From Sva-25 sp037385685 (GTDB lineage Bacteria; Pseudomonadota; Gammaproteobacteria; Chromatiales; Chromatiaceae), in NCBI GenBank assembly GCA_037385685.1, contig JARRMW010000003.1, positions 1 through 64,000 of the forward strand: 64,000 nt of DNA. The letters run 5' to 3'. The position numbers and the translations under genes are program-made. The notes under the pieces were generated by a model. It saw only the letters and a program-made list of their open reading frames with translations, made no database searches and was not told the DNA's origin. This document shows, piece after piece, positions 33,185 through 41,712 of this stretch (the first letter of the stretch is position 1; every line of letters begins with the position of its first letter).

Positions 33185-34441
33185 ATGAGTGCTAAAAACG
33201 CTTTTTATGCCCAGTCCGGAGGGGTCACGTCCGTCATCAATGCATCCGCCTGTGGTGTTATCGAGGCTGCACGCAAGCACCCGGACAAGATCGGCAATGT
33301 CTACGCAGGACGCAATGGCATCATCGGTGCACTGACAGAAGAGCTGATCGACACGAGCCAGGAGTCTGATGAGGCTATTGCCGCGCTCAAACACACACCA
33401 TCCGGTGGTTTTGGATCCTGTCGTTTCAAACTCAAGAGCCTCGAAGACAACAAGCGCGAGTACGAGCGCCTGATCGAGATCTTCAAGGCACATGACATTG
33501 GCTATTTTTTCTACAACGGCGGTGGTGACTCCGCCGATACCTGCTTCAAGGTTTCCCAGCTTTCGGAGAAAATGGGTTTCCCGGTACAGGCGATCCATGT
33601 TCCGAAAACCGTTGACAACGACTTGCCAATCACTGACAACTGCCCGGGCTTCGGATCTGTTGCCAAATACATCGCTGTCTCTTCTCTCGAGGCCAGCTTC
33701 GATGTCCGTTCCATGGCTGCCACATCAACCAAGATCTTCGTTATCGAGGTCATGGGACGTCATGCCGGCTGGATCGCTGCGGCAGGCGGCCTGATCGAGG
33801 ACTACGGCATTCCGGTTGTCGTGCTGTTTCCCGAAGTCGAGTTCGACAAGGAGAAGTTCCTTGCCAATGTTGAGGCCAAGGTCAAGGAGTATGGCTATTG
33901 CACAATCGTCGTCTCCGAGGGTTGCCACTGGCCGGATGGCAAGTTTCTCGCCGAACAGGGTACGCGCGACGCATTCGGCCATGCCCAGCTTGGCGGCGCA
34001 GCGCCGGTTGTTGCGAACATGATCAAGGATGCGCTCGGCTACAAGTTCCACTGGGCGGTCGCCGACTACCTGCAGCGAGCCGCGCGTCACCTGGCCTCTG
34101 CATCGGATGTCGACCAGGCCTATGCGCTCGGTCAGGCAGCTGTTGAGAAAGCACTCGAGGGCAAGAACTCCATCATGCCGACCATCGTGCGCGAGTCATC
34201 AAAGCCGTACAAGTGGAGCATCGGGGAAGCCCCGCTTTCCGAGGTCGCGAACGTCGAGAAAATGATGCCGATGGAATTCATCACCGACGACGGCTTCGGG
34301 ATTACAGACGCCTGCAAGGAGTACCTCTACCCGCTGATCCAGGGCGAGTCCTATCCTCCCTATGACGAGAATGGCATGCCGGATTATGTCACCCTGAAAC
34401 TGGCAGCTGTCGAAAAGAAACTGCCGGCATTCGAGATCTGA
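33185..34441 (+). CDS. pfp: 6-phosphofructokinase, pyrophosphate-dependent type
   Basis: Interconverts fructose 6-phosphate and fructose 1,6-bisphosphate. The 418-residue chain has the phosphoryl-donor loop NGGGDSADT (111-119) with Asp where ATP enzymes have Gly, and PKTVDND (140-146) with Lys where ATP enzymes have Gly. Both mark PPi-dependent PFKs. VMGRHAGWIAA is the sugar-phosphate loop. PPi-PFK is reversible and is frequent in methanotrophs and sulfur-oxidising autotrophs, where it can spare energy in the Calvin cycle. An AGGAG ribosome site precedes the ATG and a good terminator follows. Confidence 0.93.
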   Translation: MSAKNAFYAQSGGVTSVINASACGVIEAARKHPDKIGNVYAGRNGIIGALTEELIDTSQESDEAIAALKHTPSGGFGSCRFKLKSLEDNKREYERLIEIFKAHDIGYFFYNGGGDSADTCFKVSQLSEKMGFPVQAIHVPKTVDNDLPITDNCPGFGSVAKYIAVSSLEASFDVRSMAATSTKIFVIEVMGRHAGWIAAAGGLIEDYGIPVVVLFPEVEFDKEKFLANVEAKVKEYGYCTIVVSEGCHWPDGKFLAEQGTRDAFGHAQLGGAAPVVANMIKDALGYKFHWAVADYLQRAARHLASASDVDQAYALGQAAVEKALEGKNSIMPTIVRESSKPYKWSIGEAPLSEVANVEKMMPMEFITDDGFGITDACKEYLYPLIQGESYPPYDENGMPDYVTLKLAAVEKKLPAFEI

Positions 34442-34465
34442 TGCATCTTCCGATGTCTCGATAGT

Positions 34466-34496
34466 GAAAAACGGGGCTGCAAGGCCCCGTTTTTTA
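34466..34496 (+). terminator. Intrinsic terminator after pfp
   Basis: ACGGGGC / GCCCCGT stem with a six-base loop followed by six Ts, 30 bases after the stop. Confidence 0.92.
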
Positions 34497-34564
34497 TTGC
34501 CAGGGAATCACGATGAGAGCCGGGATCGCTTGCGGCGCCAGAAGAACCGATACTGCAGCGAGGC

Positions 34565-36556
34565 TCAGGCGCCCGAATGCCGTTCAAGCAGCAGGTTCCC
34601 CCAGGGATCGACATGGCAGTCCCAGCCAGTGGAAAGCCAGGTTGTCGAGACCTCCTCGACGATCAGCGCAGGTCCACAAACCACGTCTCCGGGTGCAAGC
34701 GACGACCGCTCGATCAGTGCCACAGGCGCTTGATGACCGGGCATCTCGACCCTGGAAGATGACTTTTCCCCGCTGCATGCATGGCGCTTCAACGTCAGGC
34801 TGGTTGCTGCCGCACGCACCCGCACCCGAAGATTCAGCATTTCGACAGGCACCTCGAGCTGATGGCCATAGCGTTGCGCATGCAGTGCATGGAAGCCCGC
34901 TTCGCTGGCATCGATTCCCTTCCAGGCAATATTGAGCGTGTTCGACTGCCCTCTGTAGCGCAAGTCGAGTGAGTAAGCACACTCGAGTGCATCACGCCCG
35001 ATGCCCTCCTTCAGCAACTCGGCAACAGCTTTCTCCTCGAGTTGCCCAAAGGCCCCGAGCAGCGCGGCCTCGTCACGTTCCGAGAGGATGCCCTGCCAGG
35101 TCTGCGACAGCTCCCTGCCCGGCCGGGTTGCAAGCATGCCGAGGGCGGAGAGGACTCCCGCATGGACCGGTACCATGGCGCGCCTCATACCAAGCACTTC
35201 GGCCAGTGCACACACATGAAGACCACCGGCACCGCCGAAACTCAGGAGACGATAATCCTTTGGGTCGACACCGCGTTCGACGGAGATCATGCGCAGCGCG
35301 GCAGCCATGTGTTCATTGGCGACAGCAATGACGCCCCTGGCAGCCTCGACAGGTGAGCACTCCATGGCATCCCCAAGCTGTTGCATCGCGGCGTGCGCTG
35401 CATTCACGTCAAGGCGCATGCGGCCGCCGAGAAAGCTATCGGGGCGCAAACGCCCCAGAACAAGATTCGCATCCGACACCGTGACCTCGGCACCTCCCCG
35501 CCCGTAACAGATCGGGCCCGGATCCGCACCAGCCGACTCCGGTCCAACCTGCAGCATGCCTCCCTCGTCGAGACGGGCAATGGAGCCGCCACCCGCACCG
35601 ATCGTATGCATGTCAACCATCGAAACCGCGACTGGCCAGCGTCCAATATGCCCCTCATTCGTGAGCTGCGGCGCACCATCGATGAGGGAAACATCCGTTG
35701 AGGTCCCCCCCATATCGAACGTGAGCAGTTGTTCGTCACCTGCAAGCCTGCCCAGCCAGTTCGCACCAACGAGTCCGCCGGCAGGCCCGGATAACAACAT
35801 GCGCACCGCCTGGTCACCTGCCTGGGCTGCATCCATGGTGTCCCCGGAACTCTGGATGACAGAGAGGGACGCACGCGGTAGAACCGTACGCAGGCGTTTG
35901 ACATACCCTTCGACAAGTGGCCCGACCCAGGCATTGAGCCAGGTTGCAATGCCGCGCTCATATTCACGGATCTCCGGGAGCACCTCGCTAGACAGGGAGA
36001 CAAAGACATCATCAGGCAGCGCTTCCCTGATACGTTGCTCAAAGCAGCCATCCTTCCATGAAAAAAGGAGGTTAACGGCAACGGCACGAGGCTGTTTCTG
36101 CCCGACATCCCGCAGAAGTTCCTCGAGATCCTCCGCAGTCAATGGATCAATGACCCGGCCGGATGCATCGAGCCGTCCGCCGGTTTCGATACAGAGTTCA
36201 TCCGGTACCGGCGGCGGCAGAATGTCAGGCTGCAGATTGTAGAGTTCCGGGCGTGCCTGGCGCCCGATGGTCAGAAGGTCACCGAAACCGCGGTTGGTGA
36301 TGAAGAGCGTCCTGACTCCCTTGCCCTCGAGTGCGGCGTTTGTTGCCACGGTCGACCCATGGACGAGGCGCAGCCCATCGTCACTCAGGCCGAGATCACG
36401 AATACCCTGCAGAATGGCCCGCTCCGGCGCATCAGGCGTCGAGAGAACCTTGTGGATACGCAGCTGGTCGCCATCGTAGAGCACAAAATCTGTAAAGGTT
36501 CCGCCGGTATCGACGCCGAGAAAGTTCACGCGGGATAACACACTTTTTTGTAACAT
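34565..36556 (-). CDS. hyuA: Hydantoinase/oxoprolinase A-type subunit (HyuA)
   Basis: A 663-residue member of the HyuA/OplahA family, ATP-dependent enzymes that open hydantoin or 5-oxoproline rings. The N-terminal FLGVDTGGTFTDFVLYDG is the hydantoinase A motif in an actin-like ATPase fold. Further motifs are GGTSTDVSLIDGAPQLTNEG, IGAGGGSIARLDEGGMLQVGPESAGADPGPICYGRGG and FGGAGGLHVCALAE. No HyuB partner adjoins it. It is divergent from mutM across 35 bases. The start is unsure (ATG 36556 or GTG 36529). Substrate unknown. Confidence 0.87.
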   Translation of the reverse strand: MLQKSVLSRVNFLGVDTGGTFTDFVLYDGDQLRIHKVLSTPDAPERAILQGIRDLGLSDDGLRLVHGSTVATNAALEGKGVRTLFITNRGFGDLLTIGRQARPELYNLQPDILPPPVPDELCIETGGRLDASGRVIDPLTAEDLEELLRDVGQKQPRAVAVNLLFSWKDGCFEQRIREALPDDVFVSLSSEVLPEIREYERGIATWLNAWVGPLVEGYVKRLRTVLPRASLSVIQSSGDTMDAAQAGDQAVRMLLSGPAGGLVGANWLGRLAGDEQLLTFDMGGTSTDVSLIDGAPQLTNEGHIGRWPVAVSMVDMHTIGAGGGSIARLDEGGMLQVGPESAGADPGPICYGRGGAEVTVSDANLVLGRLRPDSFLGGRMRLDVNAAHAAMQQLGDAMECSPVEAARGVIAVANEHMAAALRMISVERGVDPKDYRLLSFGGAGGLHVCALAEVLGMRRAMVPVHAGVLSALGMLATRPGRELSQTWQGILSERDEAALLGAFGQLEEKAVAELLKEGIGRDALECAYSLDLRYRGQSNTLNIAWKGIDASEAGFHALHAQRYGHQLEVPVEMLNLRVRVRAAATSLTLKRHACSGEKSSSRVEMPGHQAPVALIERSSLAPGDVVCGPALIVEEVSTTWLSTGWDCHVDPWGNLLLERHSGA

Positions 36557-36591
36557 CGGGCATTCTGCATGCTCACCAGACCCAAGACAAG

Positions 36592-37404
36592 ATGCCGGAA
36601 CTGCCCGAAGTCGAAACCACGCGTCGCGGAATTGAACCCCATATTCTCGACAGAAGAGTCAGCACGGTTACCATACATCAGCCGAGCCTTCGCTACCCGG
36701 TCACTGACGACCTGCCCCACAGGATCAGCGGCAGGACCGTGCGTTCGGTCACCCGACGCGGCAAGTATCTGCTGCTGGATATCGGGGAACAGACGCTCAT
36801 GATTCATCTCGGGATGTCCGGCAGCCTGCGCATCACAGCCAGGACAGAGCCTCTGCGCAAGCATGATCATATCGAGATCCGTTTCGGCGACAGGGTTCTG
36901 CGCTTTCATGACCCGCGCAGATTCGGACTCGTGATGCTGATTGATGGCCCCGCGGAGGCGCATCCGCTCCTCGCATCACTCGGTCCGGAACCCCTGTCAG
37001 AAAACTTTGATGGAGATTATCTCTATCAGGTCTCGCGCAAGCGGAAAGTCGCCATCAAGAATCTGATCATGAACAGCCGGATCGTCGTCGGTGTCGGTAA
37101 CATCTACGCCAGCGAGGCGTTGTTTCTTGCCGGCATCCATCCCGCACTTGCTGCAGGCAGGCTCTCCCGCGCACGTTCCGAAAAACTTGTGGCAGCGATC
37201 AAGGACGTTCTCGGAAAAGCGATCAAAGAAGGCGGTACGACGCTGCGGGACTTCATTCGTGAAGAGGGACAGCCAGGCTATTTCGCGCAGCAACTCAATG
37301 TCTACGGAAAGACAGGTGAAGCCTGTCCGGTCTGCGGCAAATCCATCGTCAGCAGGGTGATCGGACAGCGCTCGAGTTTCTACTGCACGCAGTGCCAGAA
37401 ATGA
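36592..37404 (+). CDS. mutM: Formamidopyrimidine-DNA glycosylase
   Basis: Removes 8-oxoguanine and formamidopyrimidines from DNA and cleaves the AP site. The catalytic N-terminal PELPEVETTRRGIEPH (Pro after Met removal, then Glu), the H2TH region NIYASEALFLAGIHPA, and the C-terminal zinc finger CPVCGKSIVSRVIGQRSSFYCTQC are all intact. 270 residues. Convergent with the ferredoxin gene. Confidence 0.98.
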   Translation: MPELPEVETTRRGIEPHILDRRVSTVTIHQPSLRYPVTDDLPHRISGRTVRSVTRRGKYLLLDIGEQTLMIHLGMSGSLRITARTEPLRKHDHIEIRFGDRVLRFHDPRRFGLVMLIDGPAEAHPLLASLGPEPLSENFDGDYLYQVSRKRKVAIKNLIMNSRIVVGVGNIYASEALFLAGIHPALAAGRLSRARSEKLVAAIKDVLGKAIKEGGTTLRDFIREEGQPGYFAQQLNVYGKTGEACPVCGKSIVSRVIGQRSSFYCTQCQK

Positions 37405-37426
37405 AAACGGAGCCACATGGCTCCGT
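37404..37426 (-). terminator. Hairpin terminator between mutM and fdx
   Basis: ACGGAGCC / GGCTCCGT with a four-base loop. On the minus strand four Ts follow, so it probably ends the ferredoxin transcript; on the plus strand it is weak. Confidence 0.6.
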
Positions 37427-37454
37427 TCAACGTGCTACCTGCCGGTTCCGGGCC

Positions 37455-37712
37455 TTATTCGCCTGCAGCTGCCGTGATACGCTCGTATTTGGCCATGAGC
37501 TCTTCCTGTGTTTCCTCGTGATTCGGATCGACGAGTATACAGTCGACAGGACAGACCTCGACGCACTGAGACTCTTCGTAGTGCCCAACGCACTCGGTGC
37601 AGAGATTCGGATCGATCTCGTAAATCTCGTCACCCTGGTAGATGGCGCCATTTGGGCATTCGGGTTCGCAGACATCGCAGTTGATACATTCATCAGTGAT
37701 ATACAGTGCCAT
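37455..37712 (-). CDS. Ferredoxin, YfhL type, two [4Fe-4S] clusters
   Basis: An 85-residue bacterial ferredoxin. The first motif CINCDVCEPECPNGAI and the second CTECVGHYEESQCVEVCPVDCI carry eight cluster cysteines; the eight-residue insertion in the second motif and the C-terminal helix (EELMAKYERITAAAG) are typical of YfhL/Alvin-type ferredoxins, which have very low potentials. Electron partner unknown. Downstream neighbour of coaD, as in many gammaproteobacteria. Confidence 0.95.
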   Translation of the reverse strand: MALYITDECINCDVCEPECPNGAIYQGDEIYEIDPNLCTECVGHYEESQCVEVCPVDCILVDPNHEETQEELMAKYERITAAAGE

Positions 37713-37758
37713 CGCGCAAGCTCCAATGGGTCATCGACCCGTCAAATATTACTGTTTG

Positions 37759-38235
37759 CTAATTATATCGTGCCTGAAGCGCTTTTTTAACTTCAGGATG
37801 CACGAATTCCGAGACATCGCCACCAAGCCGGGCAACCTCACGCACGAGACTCGATGAGATGAAGGTATATTGCTCGGCCGGCGTCAGGAATACCGTCTCG
37901 ATTTCGGGGGCGAGCCGGCGGTTCATACCGGCAAGCTGGAATTCATACTCGAAATCGGAGACGGCTCGCAGGCCGCGCAGAATGATACTGGCCCCATGCT
38001 GCTTGGCGAACTCGATCAGCAGGTTATCGAAAGGGACGACCTCGACGCTCGGCAGGTCCGCAAGCACTTTTCTGGCAAGCTCGACGCGTTCCTCCACAGC
38101 CCAGACCGGCTGCTTGCCGGCATTCACGGCGACAGCAACGATCACCCTGTCAAACAGGATATCGGCACGCCGCACGATATCACCGTGGCCACAGGTGATC
38201 GGATCAAAGGTTCCGGGGTAAACCGCCGTTTTCAC
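37759..38235 (-). CDS. coaD: Phosphopantetheine adenylyltransferase
   Basis: Penultimate step of coenzyme A synthesis: adenylation of 4'-phosphopantetheine. The nucleotidyltransferase motif YPGTFDPITCGHGD holds the TxGH, and the ISSSLVREVARLGGDVSEFVHP segment is the KMSKS-type counterpart. Family also shows LRGLRAVSDFEYEFQLAGMN. The GTG at 38235 (VKTAVYPG) gives 158 residues, matching E. coli (159). An ATG at 38268 is the alternative; neither has a clear Shine-Dalgarno site. Confidence 0.93.
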   Translation of the reverse strand: MKTAVYPGTFDPITCGHGDIVRRADILFDRVIVAVAVNAGKQPVWAVEERVELARKVLADLPSVEVVPFDNLLIEFAKQHGASIILRGLRAVSDFEYEFQLAGMNRRLAPEIETVFLTPAEQYTFISSSLVREVARLGGDVSEFVHPEVKKALQARYN

Positions 38236-38299
38236 TGTCTTGTGCTCACACGAAAAGGAGACTTGCATCTTGCTTGTTACAGGGCCAAATGACAAGCAT

Positions 38300-38581
38300 T
38301 CAGGCCAGTGAATCCATGATCGCTGCCAGATCGAAATCACGTTGCGTGATGCCACCCGCCTCATGGGTCACGAGAAAGACCTCAACCTTCTTGTAGACAT
38401 TGCTCCACTCGGGATGGTGATTCATCTTCTCAGCATGGATTGCGGCACGTGTCATGAACCCGAACGCCTCGACGAAATCGGAAAAGACAAAGGTCCGGTG
38501 CAACTTGTCACCATCGAGATGCCAGCCACTGTCGATCTGCTCGAGTTGCTGCAGGATTACTTCACTTTTCATTGGCTCCAT
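38300..38581 (-). CDS. phhB: Pterin-4a-carbinolamine dehydratase
   Basis: Dehydrates 4a-hydroxytetrahydrobiopterin, or acts as a moonlighting factor. The 93-residue product has the family active-site pattern AEKMNHHPEWSNVYKKVEVFLVTHEAGGIT, with the His-His pair. The ATG at 38581 has GGAGAG five bases ahead; the frame is open further but lies inside the upstream gene. It overlaps the 3' end of the DUF255 gene by 20 bases. No phenylalanine hydroxylase gene is in the window. Confidence 0.88.
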   Translation of the reverse strand: MEPMKSEVILQQLEQIDSGWHLDGDKLHRTFVFSDFVEAFGFMTRAAIHAEKMNHHPEWSNVYKKVEVFLVTHEAGGITQRDFDLAAIMDSLA

Positions 38582-40352
38582 TTCTTCTCTCCGCATGCTG
38601 TTCATGTTCAAAAAGCTGCCAGGCATGGCTGGCAAACCAGAAGGGGTCCCCGACGACAGCCTCGACGCCGAGGCGCAGGGCTTTTTCCCGCTCCTCCCCG
38701 GTGTCGAGCGCAATAGCCAGGGCCGAGGGTGCGGGCATCGGGCCATCCTGCATGGCCGGTTCTCCATCAAGCCCGGGGATTAGCTGACGTTCGCCCAGTC
38801 GCCAGCCTCTGTCATCGAAAAAAAGCTGCCAGGATCTTGCGATGACCTCGTCAGCGGTTTCCCTGTATTGCTTCTGCCGGCTCACCGCTCCCCATGCTCG
38901 CAGCCCGTCGGCAACATAGAGATAGTCTGCCAATGATGCGTCACCCGCCTGCCCGTTGCTGCGGCTTAGGCGCCTGCCGTCCCACATGCTCAGGCACCAG
39001 CGCGCGAGTGCCTCCGCAGCCCGGGTATATCTCTCGTTACTGAACGCCACGGCAGCCTGCGCAAATGCCTTGAGCAACAGGCCGTTCCAGGCAGCCAGCT
39101 GCTTCGTATCACGCGGGGGCGCCCGTTGTGCACGCTCGGCCAGGAGCTTGAGGCGCACAGCTTCCGCGAGCTCCGGATCGACGCCCTCTCCCTCTCGTGC
39201 GAAGGGTAACGCAAGCCCGGGTAACTGCGTCCCGAACGGGAATTCCCACATGGCCAGTGCCACTTCCAGCTCCTGTTCACTGAGGATGGATGCGAGACGT
39301 TCGCGCGACCAGAGATAGGAACCGCCCTCGACGCCAGCCTCGTCGAGCGCCGAGAGGCTCGAGATATAACCGCCATTTTCTCCCCGCATCCATTCGAGGA
39401 CGAAGTCGAGCGTGTCCATGGCGACGACACGGTAATCCGGCCTGTTCAAAACATCTGCAGCAAAGAGGTATAGCGAAGCAAGCTGCGCCTGGTTGTACAG
39501 CATCTTTTCATAGTGCGGCGTCTCCCAGCCCGGATCGATGGTATAGCGAAAAAAGCCACCAGCAAGCTGGTCGCGCAGGCCCTTGCCTGCCATCTGGTCG
39601 AGTGTCAGCACCAGGAAATCATGCAACTCGGGGGACGGCTCCCGGTGCTGGAGCTGCATGAGTACATGCAGTTGCGGCGACATCGGGAACTTGTTCTGGT
39701 CACCGAAGCCCCCCTGCAGTTCGTCTGCCAGTGAGAAAGTCTGTTCGATGAGCCGCATGACAAGTTTCCGGGCATCAGGCAGCCTGGCCACCGGAGAGGC
39801 CGTTTTTGAGGCGCGAATGCGCTCCACGATGTCACGTGAAAAAGCGACTGCCTTGTCACGATCACTCTCCCAGAAGGCTGTCAACTTGCCGAGCAGTGTC
39901 TGGAAATCGTCGCGCGGCAGGTACGTCGTGCCAATCAGCGGATAGCCGTCCGGGGTCAGGAAGACATTGAGTGGCCAGCCCGCAGTTCCCTCCGTCGTTT
40001 CGGTGAATTCGATCAGCCAGGCGTCCAGAGCCGGTTGCAGCTCACGGTCGATCTTGACTGAAACAAATTGCTTGTTGAGCATGGCGGCAATTTCATCATC
40101 CTGGTAACTCTCCTGTTGCATGACGTGACACCAGTGACAGGAAAAATACCCGCTCGAGATAAACAGCAGTTTGCCACTCTCTTCAGCCTCATCGAGGGCC
40201 GCTTCCCCCCAGTCTCGCCAGTCGACAGGATCATTGCCATGCATGGCGAGATATAGCGACATATGGTTACTCAGCGCATTGGCAAATGCCGCCTGGGGAA
40301 ACAGAACCAGGAGCAACAGCAGGAGGGAGACCTGGCTGTGAGCGGCTTTCAT
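38562..40352 (-). CDS. Exported DUF255 thioredoxin-fold protein (YyaL/SSP411-like)
   Basis: A 596-residue protein with a signal peptide (MKAAHSQVSLLLLLLVLF, cleavage near FA-NAL), then a thioredoxin-like domain with the CHWCH motif (C72, C75) in FISSGYFSCHWCHVMQQESY and a long (alpha/alpha)6 glycosidase-like C-terminal domain. The family is usually cytosolic with N-terminal ..LAPLARSPYLQQHADNPV and about 700 residues. Here NALSNHMSLYLAMHGNDPVDW follows a clear signal, so it is a shorter, periplasmic version. CxxC suggests disulfide reduction or a cysteine chaperone. Function unproven. Confidence 0.85.
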   Translation of the reverse strand: MKAAHSQVSLLLLLLVLFPQAAFANALSNHMSLYLAMHGNDPVDWRDWGEAALDEAEESGKLLFISSGYFSCHWCHVMQQESYQDDEIAAMLNKQFVSVKIDRELQPALDAWLIEFTETTEGTAGWPLNVFLTPDGYPLIGTTYLPRDDFQTLLGKLTAFWESDRDKAVAFSRDIVERIRASKTASPVARLPDARKLVMRLIEQTFSLADELQGGFGDQNKFPMSPQLHVLMQLQHREPSPELHDFLVLTLDQMAGKGLRDQLAGGFFRYTIDPGWETPHYEKMLYNQAQLASLYLFAADVLNRPDYRVVAMDTLDFVLEWMRGENGGYISSLSALDEAGVEGGSYLWSRERLASILSEQELEVALAMWEFPFGTQLPGLALPFAREGEGVDPELAEAVRLKLLAERAQRAPPRDTKQLAAWNGLLLKAFAQAAVAFSNERYTRAAEALARWCLSMWDGRRLSRSNGQAGDASLADYLYVADGLRAWGAVSRQKQYRETADEVIARSWQLFFDDRGWRLGERQLIPGLDGEPAMQDGPMPAPSALAIALDTGEEREKALRLGVEAVVGDPFWFASHAWQLFEHEQHAERRNGANEK

Positions 40353-40437
40353 CGGCTTAACAGACCTCCCGGCATTCTTTTCACGTACGCACAAAGGTAC
40401 ACTTGTCCCGACATCATCAATGAATATAGAGAGTTTC

Positions 40438-40827
40438 ATGTACGAGTTTAATACCAGTCTCACCGGCAGCTACGACGAAGTCCTGGATAAAGTCCGCGCA
40501 GTTCTCATGGAAGAACAGCTCGGCATCGTCAGCGAAGTCGACGTACAAGCTGTCTTCAAGGCGAAGATGGACAAGGAGATCCCGCCTTACCGCATTCTTG
40601 GCGCCTGCAACCCGAAACTGGCTGACCAGGTACTGGCCGCAGAGCCGAATGCCGGCACCCTGTTGCCGTGTAACCTGATCGTCCGTGAAGAAGCACCCGG
40701 CACGGTGGTTGTGAGCTTCATGGACCCGGAAGCCGTTCTCGACCTGACGGACTCGGATACGGTAAAAGAGGTCGGCAAGATTGCGAAGGAGAAACTGCTG
40801 AGAGTTGTCGAAAAGCTGAAGAGCTGA
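40438..40827 (+). CDS. DUF302 family protein
   Basis: A 129-residue protein of the DUF302 fold: MYEFNTSLTGSYDEVLDKVRAVL, then GIVSEVDVQAVFKAKM and the conserved YRILGACNPKLADQVLAAEPNAGTLLPCNL. Two Cys (in GACNP and LPCN) are typical of the group, found with sulfur or redox genes. The ATG at 40438 follows AGAG; an ATG at 40420 is the alternative. Divergent from the DUF255 gene, whose start lies 86 bases away. Confidence 0.88.
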   Translation: MYEFNTSLTGSYDEVLDKVRAVLMEEQLGIVSEVDVQAVFKAKMDKEIPPYRILGACNPKLADQVLAAEPNAGTLLPCNLIVREEAPGTVVVSFMDPEAVLDLTDSDTVKEVGKIAKEKLLRVVEKLKS

Positions 40828-40837
40828 TTATCTGCTC

Positions 40838-41015
40838 TTTTACCACGAAGAACACAAAGAACACGAAGAGTGAATCCGGGACAGATACGGTCTATACGGA
40901 TTGCATTCCAGAGCCACCGTATTACGCAGTGACACAAGACATTGCAGGCCTGGAACAAATGCCTGACAGGGAGACCCTTTAACCTTTGTGCTCTTCGTAC
41001 CCTTCGTGGTGAAAT
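40838..41015. repeat. Miniature element with imperfect terminal inverted repeats
   Basis: The left arm (40838-40870, with ACCACGAAG and ACACGAAG words) and right arm (40983-41015) are inverted copies of about 30 bases with several mismatches. The 110-base centre has no gene. Dimensions are those of a MITE or an interspersed chromosomal repeat; no target-site duplication was identified with certainty. Confidence 0.6.
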
Positions 41016-41035
41016 TGTTTCCCGACGGTGAAAAT

Positions 41036-41632
41036 CTATCTCGACAACGCCTCCAGCTGGCGGTCATGCAGCTTCGACAGAAATACCAGCGCGAGCACAG
41101 CTCCGAGCAGCGCGTACCACATGTCGGACTGGGTATCCCAGACATAGCCCTGGGTGCCAAGAAAAGACTCTGCAGCCTCTTCCGACAGCAGCGCAACCCA
41201 CCACTCGAGCAGTTCGTAGAAAGCACTGAGCGCGAGACAGAAGCAAACCACGAGGAAGGCCAGCCAGCCTTTGCCCTTTACCACGCTGAAGCGCAGCAGA
41301 ATCTCGCGCGCTGCAATGGCCGGAATGAACCCCTGTGCCAAATGGCCGATCTTGTCATAGTTGTTGCGCTCGCTGCCGATCAGTTCCCACAGCCAGTCGA
41401 ACCAGGGAACCAGGGCATAGGTGTAATGCCCGCCAACCATGAGAATGACCGCATGAAGCAGGACGAGCCAGTACAGCAGAGGTGTCAGCGGAAAACTGTT
41501 GTGCGTCCAGATGATGACAACCAGGGCGATGATTGCCGGTGTAACCTCGAGCCACCAGGTCTGGTAGTCGTGCGGATCGATCGCAGACCATGCCAGAACA
41601 GCGAGGAAGATAGCGAGCCAGATAATTTTCAC
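41036..41632 (-). CDS. DUF2238 (YjdF-type) membrane protein
   Basis: A 198-residue inner-membrane protein with about six helices. Family motifs are the DKIGHLAQGFIPAIAAREILLR segment, ELLEWWVALL and the C-terminal GYVWDTQSDMWYALLGA. The conserved His, Glu, Asp and Trp sit at membrane ends and could bind ligand or metal. Function unknown. Followed on the same strand by nothing coupled; the mini-element lies downstream. Confidence 0.88.
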   Translation of the reverse strand: MKIIWLAIFLAVLAWSAIDPHDYQTWWLEVTPAIIALVVIIWTHNSFPLTPLLYWLVLLHAVILMVGGHYTYALVPWFDWLWELIGSERNNYDKIGHLAQGFIPAIAAREILLRFSVVKGKGWLAFLVVCFCLALSAFYELLEWWVALLSEEAAESFLGTQGYVWDTQSDMWYALLGAVLALVFLSKLHDRQLEALSR

Positions 41633-41656
41633 AGAATGCGCGCTCCCCTGTTCAAC

Positions 41657-41687
41657 AAAAAACCCCGTCAGGATAACGGGGCTTTTC
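41657..41687 (-). terminator. Intrinsic terminator of the rubrerythrin-EncFtn operon
   Basis: Read on the minus strand, CCCCGT and ACGGGG arms with a seven-base loop are followed by six Ts, 25 bases after the EncFtn stop. Confidence 0.85.
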
Positions 41688-41712
41688 TATCAGCTTGCCA
41701 GCCGACCGGCAA

